A DNA stretch of 64,000 nt from Haloarcula limicola (GTDB lineage: Archaea > Halobacteriota > Halobacteria > Halobacteriales > Haloarculaceae): NCBI RefSeq assembly GCF_010119205.1, contig NZ_WRXM01000003.1:248001-312000 (forward strand), in the 5' to 3' direction. The translations under genes and the position numbers were made by a program. How positions within the stretch are numbered: position 1 is the stretch's first letter; each line of letters opens with the position of its first letter. The notes below the pieces were generated by a model that was given only the letters and a program-made list of their open reading frames with translations, ran no database searches and was not told where the DNA came from. This document shows positions 49,870 to 59,472 of this stretch, in pieces.

Positions 49870-51366
49870 ATGAGTTCGGACGAACAATCGCAGATCGAAG
49901 GGACGCTGTTACAACGCACGGGTGCCCGTCTCTCCGAACGCGTCGAACGGTGGATGCCGAGCCCGTTCATCTTCGCCATCCTCCTCACGTACATCGTCTT
50001 CATCATCGGTATCCTGGTCGAGGGAGCCGGTCCGGTGCAGATGGTTCAGTACTGGTTCGACGGCTTCTGGGTGTTGCTGTCGTTTACTATGCAAGCAGTA
50101 TTGATCCTGGTGACCGGCTTCGTGCTGGCCTATCACCCGTTCATCCAGAACCAGATCAAGCGACTGCTCTCGATTCCCTCGACCGCGAGACAGGGGCTTC
50201 TGCTGGTGTCGCTGATAGCGATGGTGACGGCGTGGTTCCACTGGGGTCTCGGCCTCATCGTCGGCGCGCTGCTGGCGCGCGAGATGGGCCGTCAGGCGAA
50301 CGAACGGGGACTGAACATCCACTACCCGCTGCTCTGCGTGGCCGGGTATATGGGACTCGCGCTGACCTGGAACATGGGTCTCTCGGGGGCGTCCGTCCTC
50401 CTGATGAACACCCCGGGTAACATCTTCATCGAGCAGGGGATCATCGACCAGCTCGTCCCCGTCACCGAGACGATATTCCACCCGTACATGGTGTCGCTGC
50501 TGGTCATCAGCATCGCCTACTCGATGGTCGTGCTCTACTTCCTCTCGCCGCCCGACTCCCAGTCGGAGGGAATCACCGAGTTCCTGCCGGAGAGCGAGCT
50601 GACCGAGGCGAACGTCCGGGCCGGCGAGACGACCGCGACCGACGGGTCGGGAGAGGAGGGTCCCGAGAAGGACCGCGTCGGCGACGACGCACCGGACTCC
50701 CCGACGCCGTCCGACAAGATGAACAACAGCCGCCTTATCGGCGGCGTCATCGCGGTGACCGGCGTCGTCTTCGCCATATACACGTTCGCGACGAGAGGGC
50801 TGAACGCGCTGAACCTCAACACGGTGAACTTCGCGTTCCTGTTCATCGGGTTCGCCCTGTTCACGAGCCCGCAGGCCTACGAGGAGCGGTTCGCCGAGGC
50901 CATCGACTCGACCGGCGACATCATCCTCCAGTTCCCCTTCTACGCGGGGATCATCGGGATGACGCAAAACTCCGGTCTCGCGGAGACTATCGCGGAATCG
51001 ATCGTGAGCTTCGCGGGGCCGGAGACGTACCCGGCCGCAGTGGTCATCATCTCGGCGCTCGTCAACACGTTCGTCCCGTCGGGCGGCGGCGAGTGGACCG
51101 TCATCGGACCCATCGTCGTCCCCGCGGCACAGGACCTCGGCGTTCCGCTGGGGCAGACGCTGGTCGCCTACACGTTCGGCGCGTCGCTCGCGGACCTCGT
51201 CCAGCCGTTCTGGGCGCTCCCGCTGCTGGCGATCACCGACATGCGCGCCCGGGACATCTTCGGCTACGCGATCATGATGCTGTTGCTGATGCTCCCGTTC
51301 GTCCTCATCGCCGTCATCGTCATCCCGTACGCCGGCGGCTTCTGGACGAGTATCGTGCCGTTCTAA
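49870..51366 (+). CDS. Short-chain fatty acid transporter (AtoE family)
   Basis: The 498-residue protein has about eleven to twelve hydrophobic helices with AtoE/TIGR00366-type motifs: RWMPSPFIFAILLTYIVFII, MVTAWFHWGLGLIVGALLAR, NTPGNIFIEQ, and NTFVPSGGGEWTVIGPIVVP with FGASLADLVQPFWALPLLAI. It probably imports short-chain carboxylates such as acetoacetate or butyrate. An acidic, non-conserved loop (about 235-285) interrupts the middle. No fatty-acid catabolic genes adjoin. Confidence 0.92.
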   Translation: MSSDEQSQIEGTLLQRTGARLSERVERWMPSPFIFAILLTYIVFIIGILVEGAGPVQMVQYWFDGFWVLLSFTMQAVLILVTGFVLAYHPFIQNQIKRLLSIPSTARQGLLLVSLIAMVTAWFHWGLGLIVGALLAREMGRQANERGLNIHYPLLCVAGYMGLALTWNMGLSGASVLLMNTPGNIFIEQGIIDQLVPVTETIFHPYMVSLLVISIAYSMVVLYFLSPPDSQSEGITEFLPESELTEANVRAGETTATDGSGEEGPEKDRVGDDAPDSPTPSDKMNNSRLIGGVIAVTGVVFAIYTFATRGLNALNLNTVNFAFLFIGFALFTSPQAYEERFAEAIDSTGDIILQFPFYAGIIGMTQNSGLAETIAESIVSFAGPETYPAAVVIISALVNTFVPSGGGEWTVIGPIVVPAAQDLGVPLGQTLVAYTFGASLADLVQPFWALPLLAITDMRARDIFGYAIMMLLLMLPFVLIAVIVIPYAGGFWTSIVPF

Positions 51367-51462
51367 CCGCGGCACGCCGTCTTCCGGCGGCGCGTCGATA
51401 GCCGCGGTTCGCTTGTATTTCCCGGTCCAGCGAATTTATCCGAGGCCGTCGTCGGTCCGACA

Positions 51463-51990
51463 ATGAGCGACGAAACGACCGAGTCCGCCGGCGGTTCCCC
51501 GACGCTGGGCGACGGGGTGACGCGGCGGGCGCTCCTCGCGGCTGGCGTGTTCGGCGTCGGCTTCAGCGGGCTGATCGACGTGCTCGTCCTACACCACGTC
51601 CTCCAGTGGCATCACCTCGTCTCGGCCGTCTACCCGCAGGACACGCTCTCCGGGCTCCGGACGAACATCCTCGCGGACGGGCTGTTCTCGCTGACGATGC
51701 TCTCGATCATGTGCGTCGGCGGCGGGTTGCTCTGGCAGTCCGAACGACGGACCGCACAGCCGCTGGCCCTGCGACCGATAGCGGGCGCGGCCGTCGTCGG
51801 ACTGGGCGTCTTCGACCTCTTCGACGTGGTCGTCGACCACGTCCTGCTGGGCCTGCATCAGCCGCTCTCGCAAGCCGGCCGATACAACCCCCACTGGGCG
51901 GCGGTCAGCCTCCTCCTCATCGCCGCCGGGTACTACGTCTACAGGACCGGGACGGGCGGTCGAGACGGTGGTTCGACGGGGGCCGCGTGA
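51463..51990 (+). CDS. DUF2243 domain membrane protein
   Basis: The 175-residue protein has four hydrophobic helices and the DUF2243 signatures GFSGLIDVLVLHHVLQWHHL and GVFDLFDVVVDHVLLGLHQP, both His-rich, which could bind heme or metal. Function unknown. A small membrane protein gene follows at 24 bp, perhaps co-transcribed. Confidence 0.85.
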   Translation: MSDETTESAGGSPTLGDGVTRRALLAAGVFGVGFSGLIDVLVLHHVLQWHHLVSAVYPQDTLSGLRTNILADGLFSLTMLSIMCVGGGLLWQSERRTAQPLALRPIAGAAVVGLGVFDLFDVVVDHVLLGLHQPLSQAGRYNPHWAAVSLLLIAAGYYVYRTGTGGRDGGSTGAA

Positions 51991-52013
51991 GCGGTTTCGG
52001 AGGCCAGTGGCGC

Positions 52014-52205
52014 ATGAACGCGCCGACACTCGCCGCGGGTCCCCTTTCGGTGCTCTCTCTGGGCCCGCTTCACGCCGGGCCGGCGGCGGCACCGGCCCCC
52101 GGCTGGCTGGTGCTGTTCGCCGCCGTCCTCGGCCTCTGGGCCGTCATCGCGGTCGGCGTCGTCCTCGGCGACAAGCTCCTCGTCCGCCTCGGGGAGCCGA
52201 AGTGA
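52014..52205 (+). CDS. Small membrane protein downstream of DUF2243
   Basis: The 63-residue protein is mostly hydrophobic: a weak signal-like N-terminus (LAAGPLSVLSLGPLHAG) and a helix PGWLVLFAAVLGLWAVIAVG followed by KLLVRLGEPK. Unknown role. The placement and codon usage suggest it is real and belongs with DUF2243. Confidence 0.55.
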   Translation: MNAPTLAAGPLSVLSLGPLHAGPAAAPAPGWLVLFAAVLGLWAVIAVGVVLGDKLLVRLGEPK

Positions 52206-52211
52206 TAGCAG

Positions 52212-53471
52212 TCAGTCCCGGACAGTAACAGTGACGCCCAGCGGCTCGTAGGCGTTATTACCGTACCCCTTCTGGTTCCAGGGGTACTCTCCGTCCTCGA
52301 TGCCGCGACGGCCCGCGTCGGGGTCGGAGACCGTCGCCGGCTGCGTCCGCCCCCGTTCGTCGGTCGCCCTGGAGAGCAGCGTGTGCTCGCCCGCCTCGCA
52401 CTCCCAGACGTACCGGAACTTCCGGACGGTGTACCGCCCGAGTTCCGGGCCGACGAACGACGCCTCGTCCCACGTCTCGCCGCCGTCGGTCGAGACTTCC
52501 ACGCCCGCGACCGAATCGTCGCCGGACCACGCGACGCCGGTGAGTTCGACGCGGCCGTCGGACGCGGGAGCGAGTTCCGCGCCGTCCTCCGGCGAGGTGA
52601 GCAGCGATTTGACGAGCTGGTCGAAGAAGTAGGCGTTCCGAATCCCCTCCTCGCCTCGCATCTGGTCCTGCGTATCGAAGGTCTCGACATCGGCGTGGCG
52701 CTTCGGTTCGTCGTCCTGTGCCGGGAGGAGCCGATAGGAGGACTGCTGGTACTTTGTGTAGTCTCGCCCGTCTCTCGACTCCCACGCCTCGCCGTTGACC
52801 ATCTCGTCCATCACGTGCAGCCGTTCGACCCACTTCACGCTGTTGTTGCCGAACCAGCCGGGAACGAGCAACCTGACCGGGAAGCCGTGCTCCGCGCTCA
52901 TCGGCTTTCCGTTCATCTCGTAGGCCAGCAGGCAGTCCTCCAGAGCTTTCTCCATGGGGACCGAGCGCGCGAACACGTCCTCGTCCTCCTTGGCTTCGCC
53001 GCCGACGGCGGTGAGCCAGAGTCCGTCGTCGGTGTCGGCTCCGCGGTCCTCCAGAATCGCCCGAACCGGCGTCCCCGTCCAGATGGCGTTGCCGACGGCA
53101 CCGACCGTCCACTGATCGCCTTCGGCGTCGGGCGAGAAATACGCGCGACCGTTGCCCGAGCACTCCATCATGTGCATCACGGAGTCGGTCGGATAGCCGT
53201 GCTTCAGTTCGTCCATCGAGAGGTCGGCGGTCGATTCGACGAGACCGGTCAGCGAGACGGTCCACTCGCTCTCGTCGATGTCCGGCGTGCGATGGTGGTT
53301 CCTGATGTAGTGTTGCTCGCGCGGCGTCAGGTAGTCTTCGAGGTGGGCACGCGACGCGGTCTGTGCGTTGTCGGGATCGGCGGAGAGGCGTTCGAGGCCG
53401 GGATAGCGGTCCACGAACGAACCCGTCGAGTTCCGAGACGCGCCGTTCTCGTCGCTGTTTTTCGAGGGCAT
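52212..53471 (-). CDS. Sulfite oxidase-family molybdopterin oxidoreductase
   Basis: The 419-residue cytosolic-type protein has a molybdopterin-binding domain with the Mo-ligand Cys in MHMMECSGNGRAYFSPDAEG, the cofactor-binding AEHGFPVRLLVPGWFGNNSV and KWVERLHVMDEMV, and a C-terminal Ig-like dimerisation domain (VELTGVAWSGDDSVAGVEVS, TDGGETWDEAS). No Tat signal is seen. It may oxidise sulfite or act on other S/N-oxides. No cytochrome partner adjoins. Confidence 0.9.
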   Translation of the reverse strand: MPSKNSDENGASRNSTGSFVDRYPGLERLSADPDNAQTASRAHLEDYLTPREQHYIRNHHRTPDIDESEWTVSLTGLVESTADLSMDELKHGYPTDSVMHMMECSGNGRAYFSPDAEGDQWTVGAVGNAIWTGTPVRAILEDRGADTDDGLWLTAVGGEAKEDEDVFARSVPMEKALEDCLLAYEMNGKPMSAEHGFPVRLLVPGWFGNNSVKWVERLHVMDEMVNGEAWESRDGRDYTKYQQSSYRLLPAQDDEPKRHADVETFDTQDQMRGEEGIRNAYFFDQLVKSLLTSPEDGAELAPASDGRVELTGVAWSGDDSVAGVEVSTDGGETWDEASFVGPELGRYTVRKFRYVWECEAGEHTLLSRATDERGRTQPATVSDPDAGRRGIEDGEYPWNQKGYGNNAYEPLGVTVTVRD

Positions 53472-53708
53472 ATTGGGGATTCCAGATTCCGTAACTGGAA
53501 CTACCTAGTCTGTGCTTGCGTGTGAAACCGCGCCATCCTCGGCGCCCGAATACGGCGTACTGAACCCTGCCGCTCGCTGTAACCACCGAGCTGTGTCTGG
53601 GTTTCGACTCGACCTCTCAAGTCCTATAAATATCCCTCGCAGGTACAAGGAGAGGTAGTAACCCGTTGGGAGGTGACAGTATAGACGAGAACGAGAGGTC
53701 CTACACTG

Positions 53709-55217
53709 GTGAATTCGAGAACTACCGACCAACAGTTACGGGGGACGGCGCTGTCCGAATCGACGGACAGCCAGTACCTCGTCGTCTCGAACAGGGAGCC
53801 CTACCGCCACGACTGGGAGGGAGACGACATCACCGTCGACCGACCGAACGGCGGTCTAACGAGCGGGCTAGACGGCGCGATGCGGCGGCTCGGCGGGACG
53901 TGGATCGCCTGGGGCGACGGCGACGCCGACCGCGAGGTCGTCGACGACGAGAACCGCGTGCAGGTCCCACCGGACGCCGACGAGGACCAGTACACGCTCG
54001 AACGCGTCTGGCTCTCCGAGGAAGAGCAGGAGAACTACTACCTCGGGTTCAGCAATCGGGTCCTCTGGCCCATCTGTCACGCGGCGCTGACCAAGGTGGA
54101 GAGCGAGCGCCGGCACTGGGAGGCCTACCGCGAGGTGAACCGGCGCTTCGCGGACACCGTCGCCGAGCGGGTGGACGAGGAGTCGGTCGTCTGGCTGCAG
54201 GACTACCACTTCGGACTCGCCCCGAGCATGATTCGGGAACGGACGGAGCACGACCCGGCGATCGCCCACTTCTGGCACATCCCGTGGCCCGGTCCGGACA
54301 CCTTCCGCGCGTGCCCCCACGGCGAGGAGATACTGCGCGGCCTGCTCGGCAACGACCTGCTGGGCTTCCACGTCGACCGGTACTGCGAGAACTTCCTGCG
54401 CTGCGTCGACGAGCTGATCCCCATGGCGACGGTGGACTTAGACGCCGGCGTCGTCCACCAACCGGACGGGCGGCTCACCGTCCGGTCGTTCCCGCTCGGG
54501 GTGGAAGCGGACCGAATTCAGGAGCAGTCCACCGGAGCGGCGTCGCACGCTCGCTTCCGGGAGTTCGCCGACGAGCACGGCATCGACGCCGACGGGATGC
54601 TGGCGCTCGGCGTCGACAGACTGGACTACACGAAGGGGATTCCCGAGCGCCTGCAAGCGCTCGAACGGCTCTTCGAAGAGCAGCCGGACCTTCGGGAGTC
54701 GTTCACCTACGTGCAGATCGGCTCGGAGAGCCGCTCGGAGATCCCCGCCTACGAAGCGGTGCAGGCGGAGGTCGCCGAGGCGGTCGAGCGCATCAACGAC
54801 CGGTTCGGGACCGACGACTGGCGACCGGTAGTCTACGAGACGGGCTACGTCTCCAACGAGACGCTGTACGCGCTCTACCGGGCGGCCGACGCCGCGCTCG
54901 TCAGTCCGATCCGCGACGGGATGAACCTCGTCGCCCAGGAGTACGTCGCCGCGCAGGCCGAGGATCCGGGCGCGCTCGTCCTGAGCGAGCAGGCCGGTAT
55001 CCACGACCGGGTCGGCGACGACGTGCTCTCGGTGACGCCTCAGAACACCGACGAGTTCGCAAGCGCTATCCGCGAGGCGCTCGCGATGTCAGATAAGGAG
55101 CGAGAACGCCGGATGACCTCACTTCGCCGCGAGATCCAGCGCAACGACCTCGAATCGTGGACCGAGACGATGCTCGACGAGATCGCCGTCGTCGACGCGT
55201 CGCGGCACGGGCGATAA
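53709..55217 (+). CDS. otsA: Trehalose-6-phosphate synthase
   Basis: The 502-residue GT20 protein shows YLVVSNREPYRHDWEGDDIT, RPNGGLTSGLDGAMRRLGGT, WLQDYHFGLAPSMIRERTEH, HIPWPGPDTFRACPHGEEIL and LGVDRLDYTKGIPERLQALE, then SPIRDGMNLVAQEYVAAQ. It joins UDP/ADP-glucose with glucose-6-phosphate. Start is GTG at 53709; a TATA-like TATAAATA near 53625-53632 implies a leader of roughly 55-60 nt. otsB follows at 5 bp, making a two-gene compatible-solute unit. Confidence 0.93.
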   Translation: MNSRTTDQQLRGTALSESTDSQYLVVSNREPYRHDWEGDDITVDRPNGGLTSGLDGAMRRLGGTWIAWGDGDADREVVDDENRVQVPPDADEDQYTLERVWLSEEEQENYYLGFSNRVLWPICHAALTKVESERRHWEAYREVNRRFADTVAERVDEESVVWLQDYHFGLAPSMIRERTEHDPAIAHFWHIPWPGPDTFRACPHGEEILRGLLGNDLLGFHVDRYCENFLRCVDELIPMATVDLDAGVVHQPDGRLTVRSFPLGVEADRIQEQSTGAASHARFREFADEHGIDADGMLALGVDRLDYTKGIPERLQALERLFEEQPDLRESFTYVQIGSESRSEIPAYEAVQAEVAEAVERINDRFGTDDWRPVVYETGYVSNETLYALYRAADAALVSPIRDGMNLVAQEYVAAQAEDPGALVLSEQAGIHDRVGDDVLSVTPQNTDEFASAIREALAMSDKERERRMTSLRREIQRNDLESWTETMLDEIAVVDASRHGR

Positions 55218-55222
55218 CTCCC

Positions 55223-56116
55223 GTGCCCGAGATGACCACGCCGCCGTCGGCGCTCTCGAACCGAGAGCAGATCGCCCGAGCGCTCGACGGGAGCGACGGC
55301 CTCCTGCTGGGCGTGGACTTCGACGGCACGCTCGCCCCGATCGTCCCCGACCCCGACGACGCGGCGATAACCGACAGCGCGCGCGAGTCGCTCGTCGACC
55401 TGGCGAAGCACCCCCGCGTGACCGTCGCCGCGGTCAGCGGCCGCGAGCTCTCCGACCTCGTCGACCGGGTCGACATCGATGGGCTCGTCTACGCCGGGAA
55501 CCACGGGCTGGAGATCAGGGCGGGCGAGACCACGTTCGTCCACCCGGCGGCGGCGCGCCAGCGGGCGCAGATCCGGCACCTGAGCGAGCGGCTCCGGGAC
55601 CGACTGACCGACTTTCCGGAGTGTACCGTCGAGAACAAGAGCCTGACCGCGACCGTCCACGTCAGGGGGAGCGACCACGCGGCGCGGGTCGCTTCGGCGA
55701 CCGAGACGTTCGTGGCCGAGGCGGAGAACGACGTTCGAGTCGTCCCCGGAAAGTGCGTGCGAGAGCTGCGCCCGGCCGTCGAGTGGGACAAGGGCGCGGC
55801 GATGGAGCTGCTGGCCGAGGCCGCATCCGACGGGTACCGACCGCTGTATATCGGCGACGACACGACCGACGAGGACGGCTTCCGGGCGGTGCAACCCGAC
55901 GGCGTCGCCGCGAAGGTCGGTACCGTCGCCGAGACGGGGACGGCGGCGGACTTCGAGCTACGCGAACAGGCGGCGGTGCCGCGGCTGCTCGACTGGCTGT
56001 CCGAGTACGCCGACGAGCGGTGGACGAGTGAGCGGCATGACAGCCCGTCGAGGCAGCAGTTGCGCGCGGACGACCTTCGGGACACGGAAGACGAGTTCGT
56101 CGTCCGGAACGAGTAA
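55223..56116 (+). CDS. otsB: Trehalose-6-phosphate phosphatase
   Basis: The 297-residue HAD-family phosphatase has motif I LLLGVDFDGTLAPIVPDPDD, a cap region with AAVSGRELSDLVDRVDIDG, the GNHGLEI element, VEWDKGAAMELLAEA with the conserved Lys, and IGDDTTDEDGFRAVQPDG (motif IV). It completes trehalose synthesis after OtsA. The start is GTG at 55223 or ATG at 55232, just after the otsA stop. It converges on a sulfatase gene with 26 bp between. Confidence 0.92.
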   Translation: MPEMTTPPSALSNREQIARALDGSDGLLLGVDFDGTLAPIVPDPDDAAITDSARESLVDLAKHPRVTVAAVSGRELSDLVDRVDIDGLVYAGNHGLEIRAGETTFVHPAAARQRAQIRHLSERLRDRLTDFPECTVENKSLTATVHVRGSDHAARVASATETFVAEAENDVRVVPGKCVRELRPAVEWDKGAAMELLAEAASDGYRPLYIGDDTTDEDGFRAVQPDGVAAKVGTVAETGTAADFELREQAAVPRLLDWLSEYADERWTSERHDSPSRQQLRADDLRDTEDEFVVRNE

Positions 56117-56142
56117 TCCGGAACGTCGGACAGCTGCGCGAG

Positions 56143-57603
56143 CTACGGAGACCGATCCGCCGCGTCGCTTTCGAGGTGTCTGCTCGTCCACTTCTGAATC
56201 GGGTCGTCGGTCTCGGTCATCCACTCGTCCAGTAGCCCTCGCAGTCGGTCCCGCTCGGACTCGTACTCGGGGTGGTCGACGAGGTTCTGCAGTTCGTGCG
56301 GGTCCCGCTCGAGGTCGTACAGCTCGTCGACATCGGGGGCGTTGAACACGTACTTGTAGCGCCGGGTCCGCACCATCCGCTGGGAGTAAAGTCCCATCTC
56401 GTCGCCGTGGTACTCGGCGAAGATGGCTTCCCGCCGGCCGTTCTCGGGGTCGTCGAGGAGCGGCCACAGGCTCCGGGCGTCGACGCCGTCGGGTTCTGCC
56501 ACGCCGGCCGAGTCCAGGAACGTCGGCATGAGGTCCATCAGCGAGACGAGGGCGTCGCACTCCCGGCCCGCCTCGACGCCCGGCCCGCGCATCACGAGCG
56601 GAATCCGATACGTGTCCTCGTACATGAGCGGCCCCTTGTTGAACTGGCGGTGGTTTCCCGTGAAGTCGCCGTGGTCAGAGGCGTGGACGACGAGGAGGTC
56701 GTCGCGGAGTCCGTATTCGTCGACCGCGTCGAGGATCCGGCCGATCTGGTCGTCGATGAGGTCGACGAACCCGAAGTACATGGAGACGGCCTCGGCCCAC
56801 TCGTCCCACGTCAGGTGGTCGACGCCGCGGTATTCGAGGTAGTTCTCCTGTACCTGTGGCTTGCCCGCGAACGTCTCCTGATAGGACGGCCAGCGCTCGA
56901 TGTCGTCGGGGTCGTACTTCGACGCGTACGGTTCCGGGACGACGTAGGGGTGGTGCGGTCCGACGAAGTCCGACCGGTGGAAGAAGGGGTCGTCCTCCTC
57001 GGCGGCCCCCTCCAGTCGGTCGATGGTTCGCTCGGCGATGTAGTACGAACGGGTCGCCTCGACCGGAATCGAGGTTCGGGCGGAAATGAGGGCCTCTTCG
57101 CCGTCGCCGTGTCGGTTGTAGAGGGCGTCTTCGAGTTCGATATCGTCCGGATCGACGCCGAGTTCTTCCCGGTGCGAGCGAAGACCCTTCTCCAGGTGCC
57201 CGTCGTGAGCGTCGCTCGCTCCCATGTAGTCGAATCCGAAGTCCGCGGGCGTGGCGTCTCTCCCGACGTGCCACTTTCCCAAGTAGGAATTATTGTAGCC
57301 CGCGTCCCGGAGCAGCGTCCCGAACGTCGGGATCGATGTCGAGAGGTCCGTCTGAATGGCGTCCTGTTCGTGGACGTTGTTGAGTAGCCCGTGGTTGTGC
57401 GGATAGCGCCCCGTCAGCAGCGACGCCCGCGCGCTGCTGCAGATGCTGATGGGCGTGTACGCGTGGGTGAAGCGCACGCCGTCGGCGGAGAGTCGGTCGA
57501 GCGCCGCGGTATCGACCGGGGGGCCGGTCGGTGTCGCGACGTCGTACCGCTCCTGATCTGTCAGGAGGAGGAGGACGTCGTCCGGAGTGTCGTGTCGTGG
57601 CAT
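56143..57603 (-). CDS. Sulfatase (formylglycine type)
   Basis: The 486-residue protein has metal-binding LLLLTDQERYD and the sulfatase box SICSSARASLLTGRYPHNHG; Cys of C-S-S-A-R would become formylglycine. Further motifs are GKWHVGRDATP and ASDHGDFTGNHRQFNKG. It hydrolyses sulfate esters. No signal peptide is seen from the MPRHDTPDD start, so a cytoplasmic substrate is possible. It lies convergent to otsB and 126 bp after another sulfatase-family gene on the same strand. Confidence 0.9.
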   Translation of the reverse strand: MPRHDTPDDVLLLLTDQERYDVATPTGPPVDTAALDRLSADGVRFTHAYTPISICSSARASLLTGRYPHNHGLLNNVHEQDAIQTDLSTSIPTFGTLLRDAGYNNSYLGKWHVGRDATPADFGFDYMGASDAHDGHLEKGLRSHREELGVDPDDIELEDALYNRHGDGEEALISARTSIPVEATRSYYIAERTIDRLEGAAEEDDPFFHRSDFVGPHHPYVVPEPYASKYDPDDIERWPSYQETFAGKPQVQENYLEYRGVDHLTWDEWAEAVSMYFGFVDLIDDQIGRILDAVDEYGLRDDLLVVHASDHGDFTGNHRQFNKGPLMYEDTYRIPLVMRGPGVEAGRECDALVSLMDLMPTFLDSAGVAEPDGVDARSLWPLLDDPENGRREAIFAEYHGDEMGLYSQRMVRTRRYKYVFNAPDVDELYDLERDPHELQNLVDHPEYESERDRLRGLLDEWMTETDDPIQKWTSRHLESDAADRSP

Positions 57604-57729
57604 CGCTCGGATAAATGAACTCCGCGGGCGCTTCATCAAGCTTGTTGAGTTGCCCGTACAGGTCACTGGGGTGACGTATCGTGCCGAGAGACCTCACCGG
57701 AGATGTTGCGCCGAAAGCGTCGACCGCGG

Positions 57730-59202
57730 TTACAGATATCCGAGGTCGGCGAGTCGCTGCTCGGTCGACTGCTCGACGGAGACGGTCTCCGTCTCAGTTC
57801 GCTCCGTCTGTTCGAAGGACGCGAGCCACGAGTCCAGTGACGCTTCGAGGTCGCTCGCGCGCTCGGTCGCCTCGCCCGAGATATCGGTCGTCTCGCCGGG
57901 GTCGGCGGCGACCTCGTAGAGCTCCTCGTCGCCGTCCGAACAGCGGACGTACTTGTGGGTCTCCGTCCGGACCGCCTTGATCGACCGCTGGAGGTCGTAG
58001 ATGCGCTCGGGGATCTCGTCGAATCGCTCTTCGAGCTTCTCTATCGGCGGTCGAGGTGCCGCGTACTCGGCGAACGCCTTCGACCGCGGGTCGGTGTCGG
58101 CCGACGGGTGGAACGACCGGCCCTGGAACTCCTCGCGCGCGTCCGGCGCCTCGATACCGGCCGCGTCAAGCAGCGTCGGCGCGAGGTCCAGCGTCTGCAC
58201 CATCCGCTCGCCCGTGACGGCGTCGTCGTCGAACCGGCCGCCGCTGAGGACGAGCGGGACGTGAAGCACCGTATCGTACAGCGAGTACTGGTGGCCGAGG
58301 AACCCGTGTTCCCCGATGTTCTCGCCGTGGTCGCTCGTGACCGCCATCACCGTCTCGTCCCGCTCGCCCGTCGCTTCGAGCGCGTCGACGACCGTTCCGA
58401 GCTGGTCGTCCATGTACGCGATCTCCGCGCGGTACAGTCGCCGCAGGACGGCCAGTTCCTCCGTCGAGAGGTCGAACTCGCCGACGTCGAACTCCCGGGG
58501 GCCCTGTGGGATCGCCATCGCCTCCTCGTAGGACCAGCCCTCGGGGAGGAACCGCTCGGCGTACGCCTCCGGCGGTCGGTACTCAAGGTGCGGTTCGATA
58601 CAGTTGACGAACAGGAAGAACGGCCGAGTCCGGTTACGCGTCTGCAGCCACTCTCGCACCCACTCGATCGACCGCTCCGCGCCCTTGTCGCGCTCCGCCT
58701 CCGAGTCGCGGGAGAGGCAGCCCGAGAGCGCCTCCGTGAAGGAGAATCCGGGACCGTCGGACCCGGATGGGTTTCGGAGCAGGTCGCCGAGCGTCTCGCG
58801 GTCCCGCCACGACCCCTCGCGGGCGTGGAACGTCTCGAAGCCCCGGGAGAAGCCGAACTCCTCGGTGATCCAGACGTTGTTCGAGACGCCGACCGTCTCG
58901 TAGCCCGCGTCGCCGAACAGCTCCGCGACGGTCGGCAGCTCCCGGTCGAGTCGCGTCCGGTCCCCGTTCGCGCGGTGTTTCGACGGATAGGTTCCCGTGA
59001 ACAGCGACCCGTGAGACGGGAGCGTCCAGGGTGCCGCGGAGAACGCCTGTCCGTATTCGGTCCCCTCGTCGGCGAGTGCCGCTCTGGTCGGCGACACGTC
59101 GGCGTCCGCCGGGACCGTATCTAGCGCTCGCGTCGTGTCCATGACGAACACGACCACGTTCGGACGGGACTCTACCCGCCCGTCGTTCGAGTGGGCACTC
59201 AT
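57730..59202 (-). CDS. Sulfatase-superfamily protein (alkaline-phosphatase fold, non-formylglycine site)
   Basis: The 490-residue protein has the N-terminal metal motif NVVVFVMDTTRALDTVPADA, TSDHGENIGEHGFLGHQYSL with the metal-binding DHG, and a nucleophile region SAAPWTLPSHGSLFTGTYPS in which Thr/Ser replaces the usual Cys/Ser-x-P-S-R. This looks more like phosphoglycerol-transferase/Ser-Thr type members than classical sulfatases. It could act on cell-surface glycans or lipids. A palindrome (59267-59280) lies 65 bp upstream. Confidence 0.85.
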   Translation of the reverse strand: MSAHSNDGRVESRPNVVVFVMDTTRALDTVPADADVSPTRAALADEGTEYGQAFSAAPWTLPSHGSLFTGTYPSKHRANGDRTRLDRELPTVAELFGDAGYETVGVSNNVWITEEFGFSRGFETFHAREGSWRDRETLGDLLRNPSGSDGPGFSFTEALSGCLSRDSEAERDKGAERSIEWVREWLQTRNRTRPFFLFVNCIEPHLEYRPPEAYAERFLPEGWSYEEAMAIPQGPREFDVGEFDLSTEELAVLRRLYRAEIAYMDDQLGTVVDALEATGERDETVMAVTSDHGENIGEHGFLGHQYSLYDTVLHVPLVLSGGRFDDDAVTGERMVQTLDLAPTLLDAAGIEAPDAREEFQGRSFHPSADTDPRSKAFAEYAAPRPPIEKLEERFDEIPERIYDLQRSIKAVRTETHKYVRCSDGDEELYEVAADPGETTDISGEATERASDLEASLDSWLASFEQTERTETETVSVEQSTEQRLADLGYL

Positions 59203-59266
59203 CGAGATCCCTCCCGACGGCGTCCCAAGCCGGAGATTGCTTCGGTGAACACGTCGGACAAACGAC

Positions 59267-59280
59267 CGATAGTTCTATCG
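59267..59280. promoter_or_regulatory. Palindrome upstream of the second sulfatase-family gene
   Basis: CGATAG-TT-CTATCG is a perfect 6-bp inverted repeat with a 2-bp spacer in the 270-bp gap before the gene starting at 59202; a candidate operator. Confidence 0.4.
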
Positions 59281-59472
59281 TGCTACTGCCTGCCTATGCG
59301 CGGTCTGTCCGTCCCAGTATTCGGTGTAATAAAGGGAATAGCCACGGAACGGCGCCGAATCCCCGTTCGAGAGGCCGAAGTCCCGCTCCCGGAACGCTCC
59401 CAAGTATTCGCCTCGCAAGCCGCAGTTTTTGTGGGTAAATGCGCGAATTATTCCGCCGCACCCGCACAGAGA

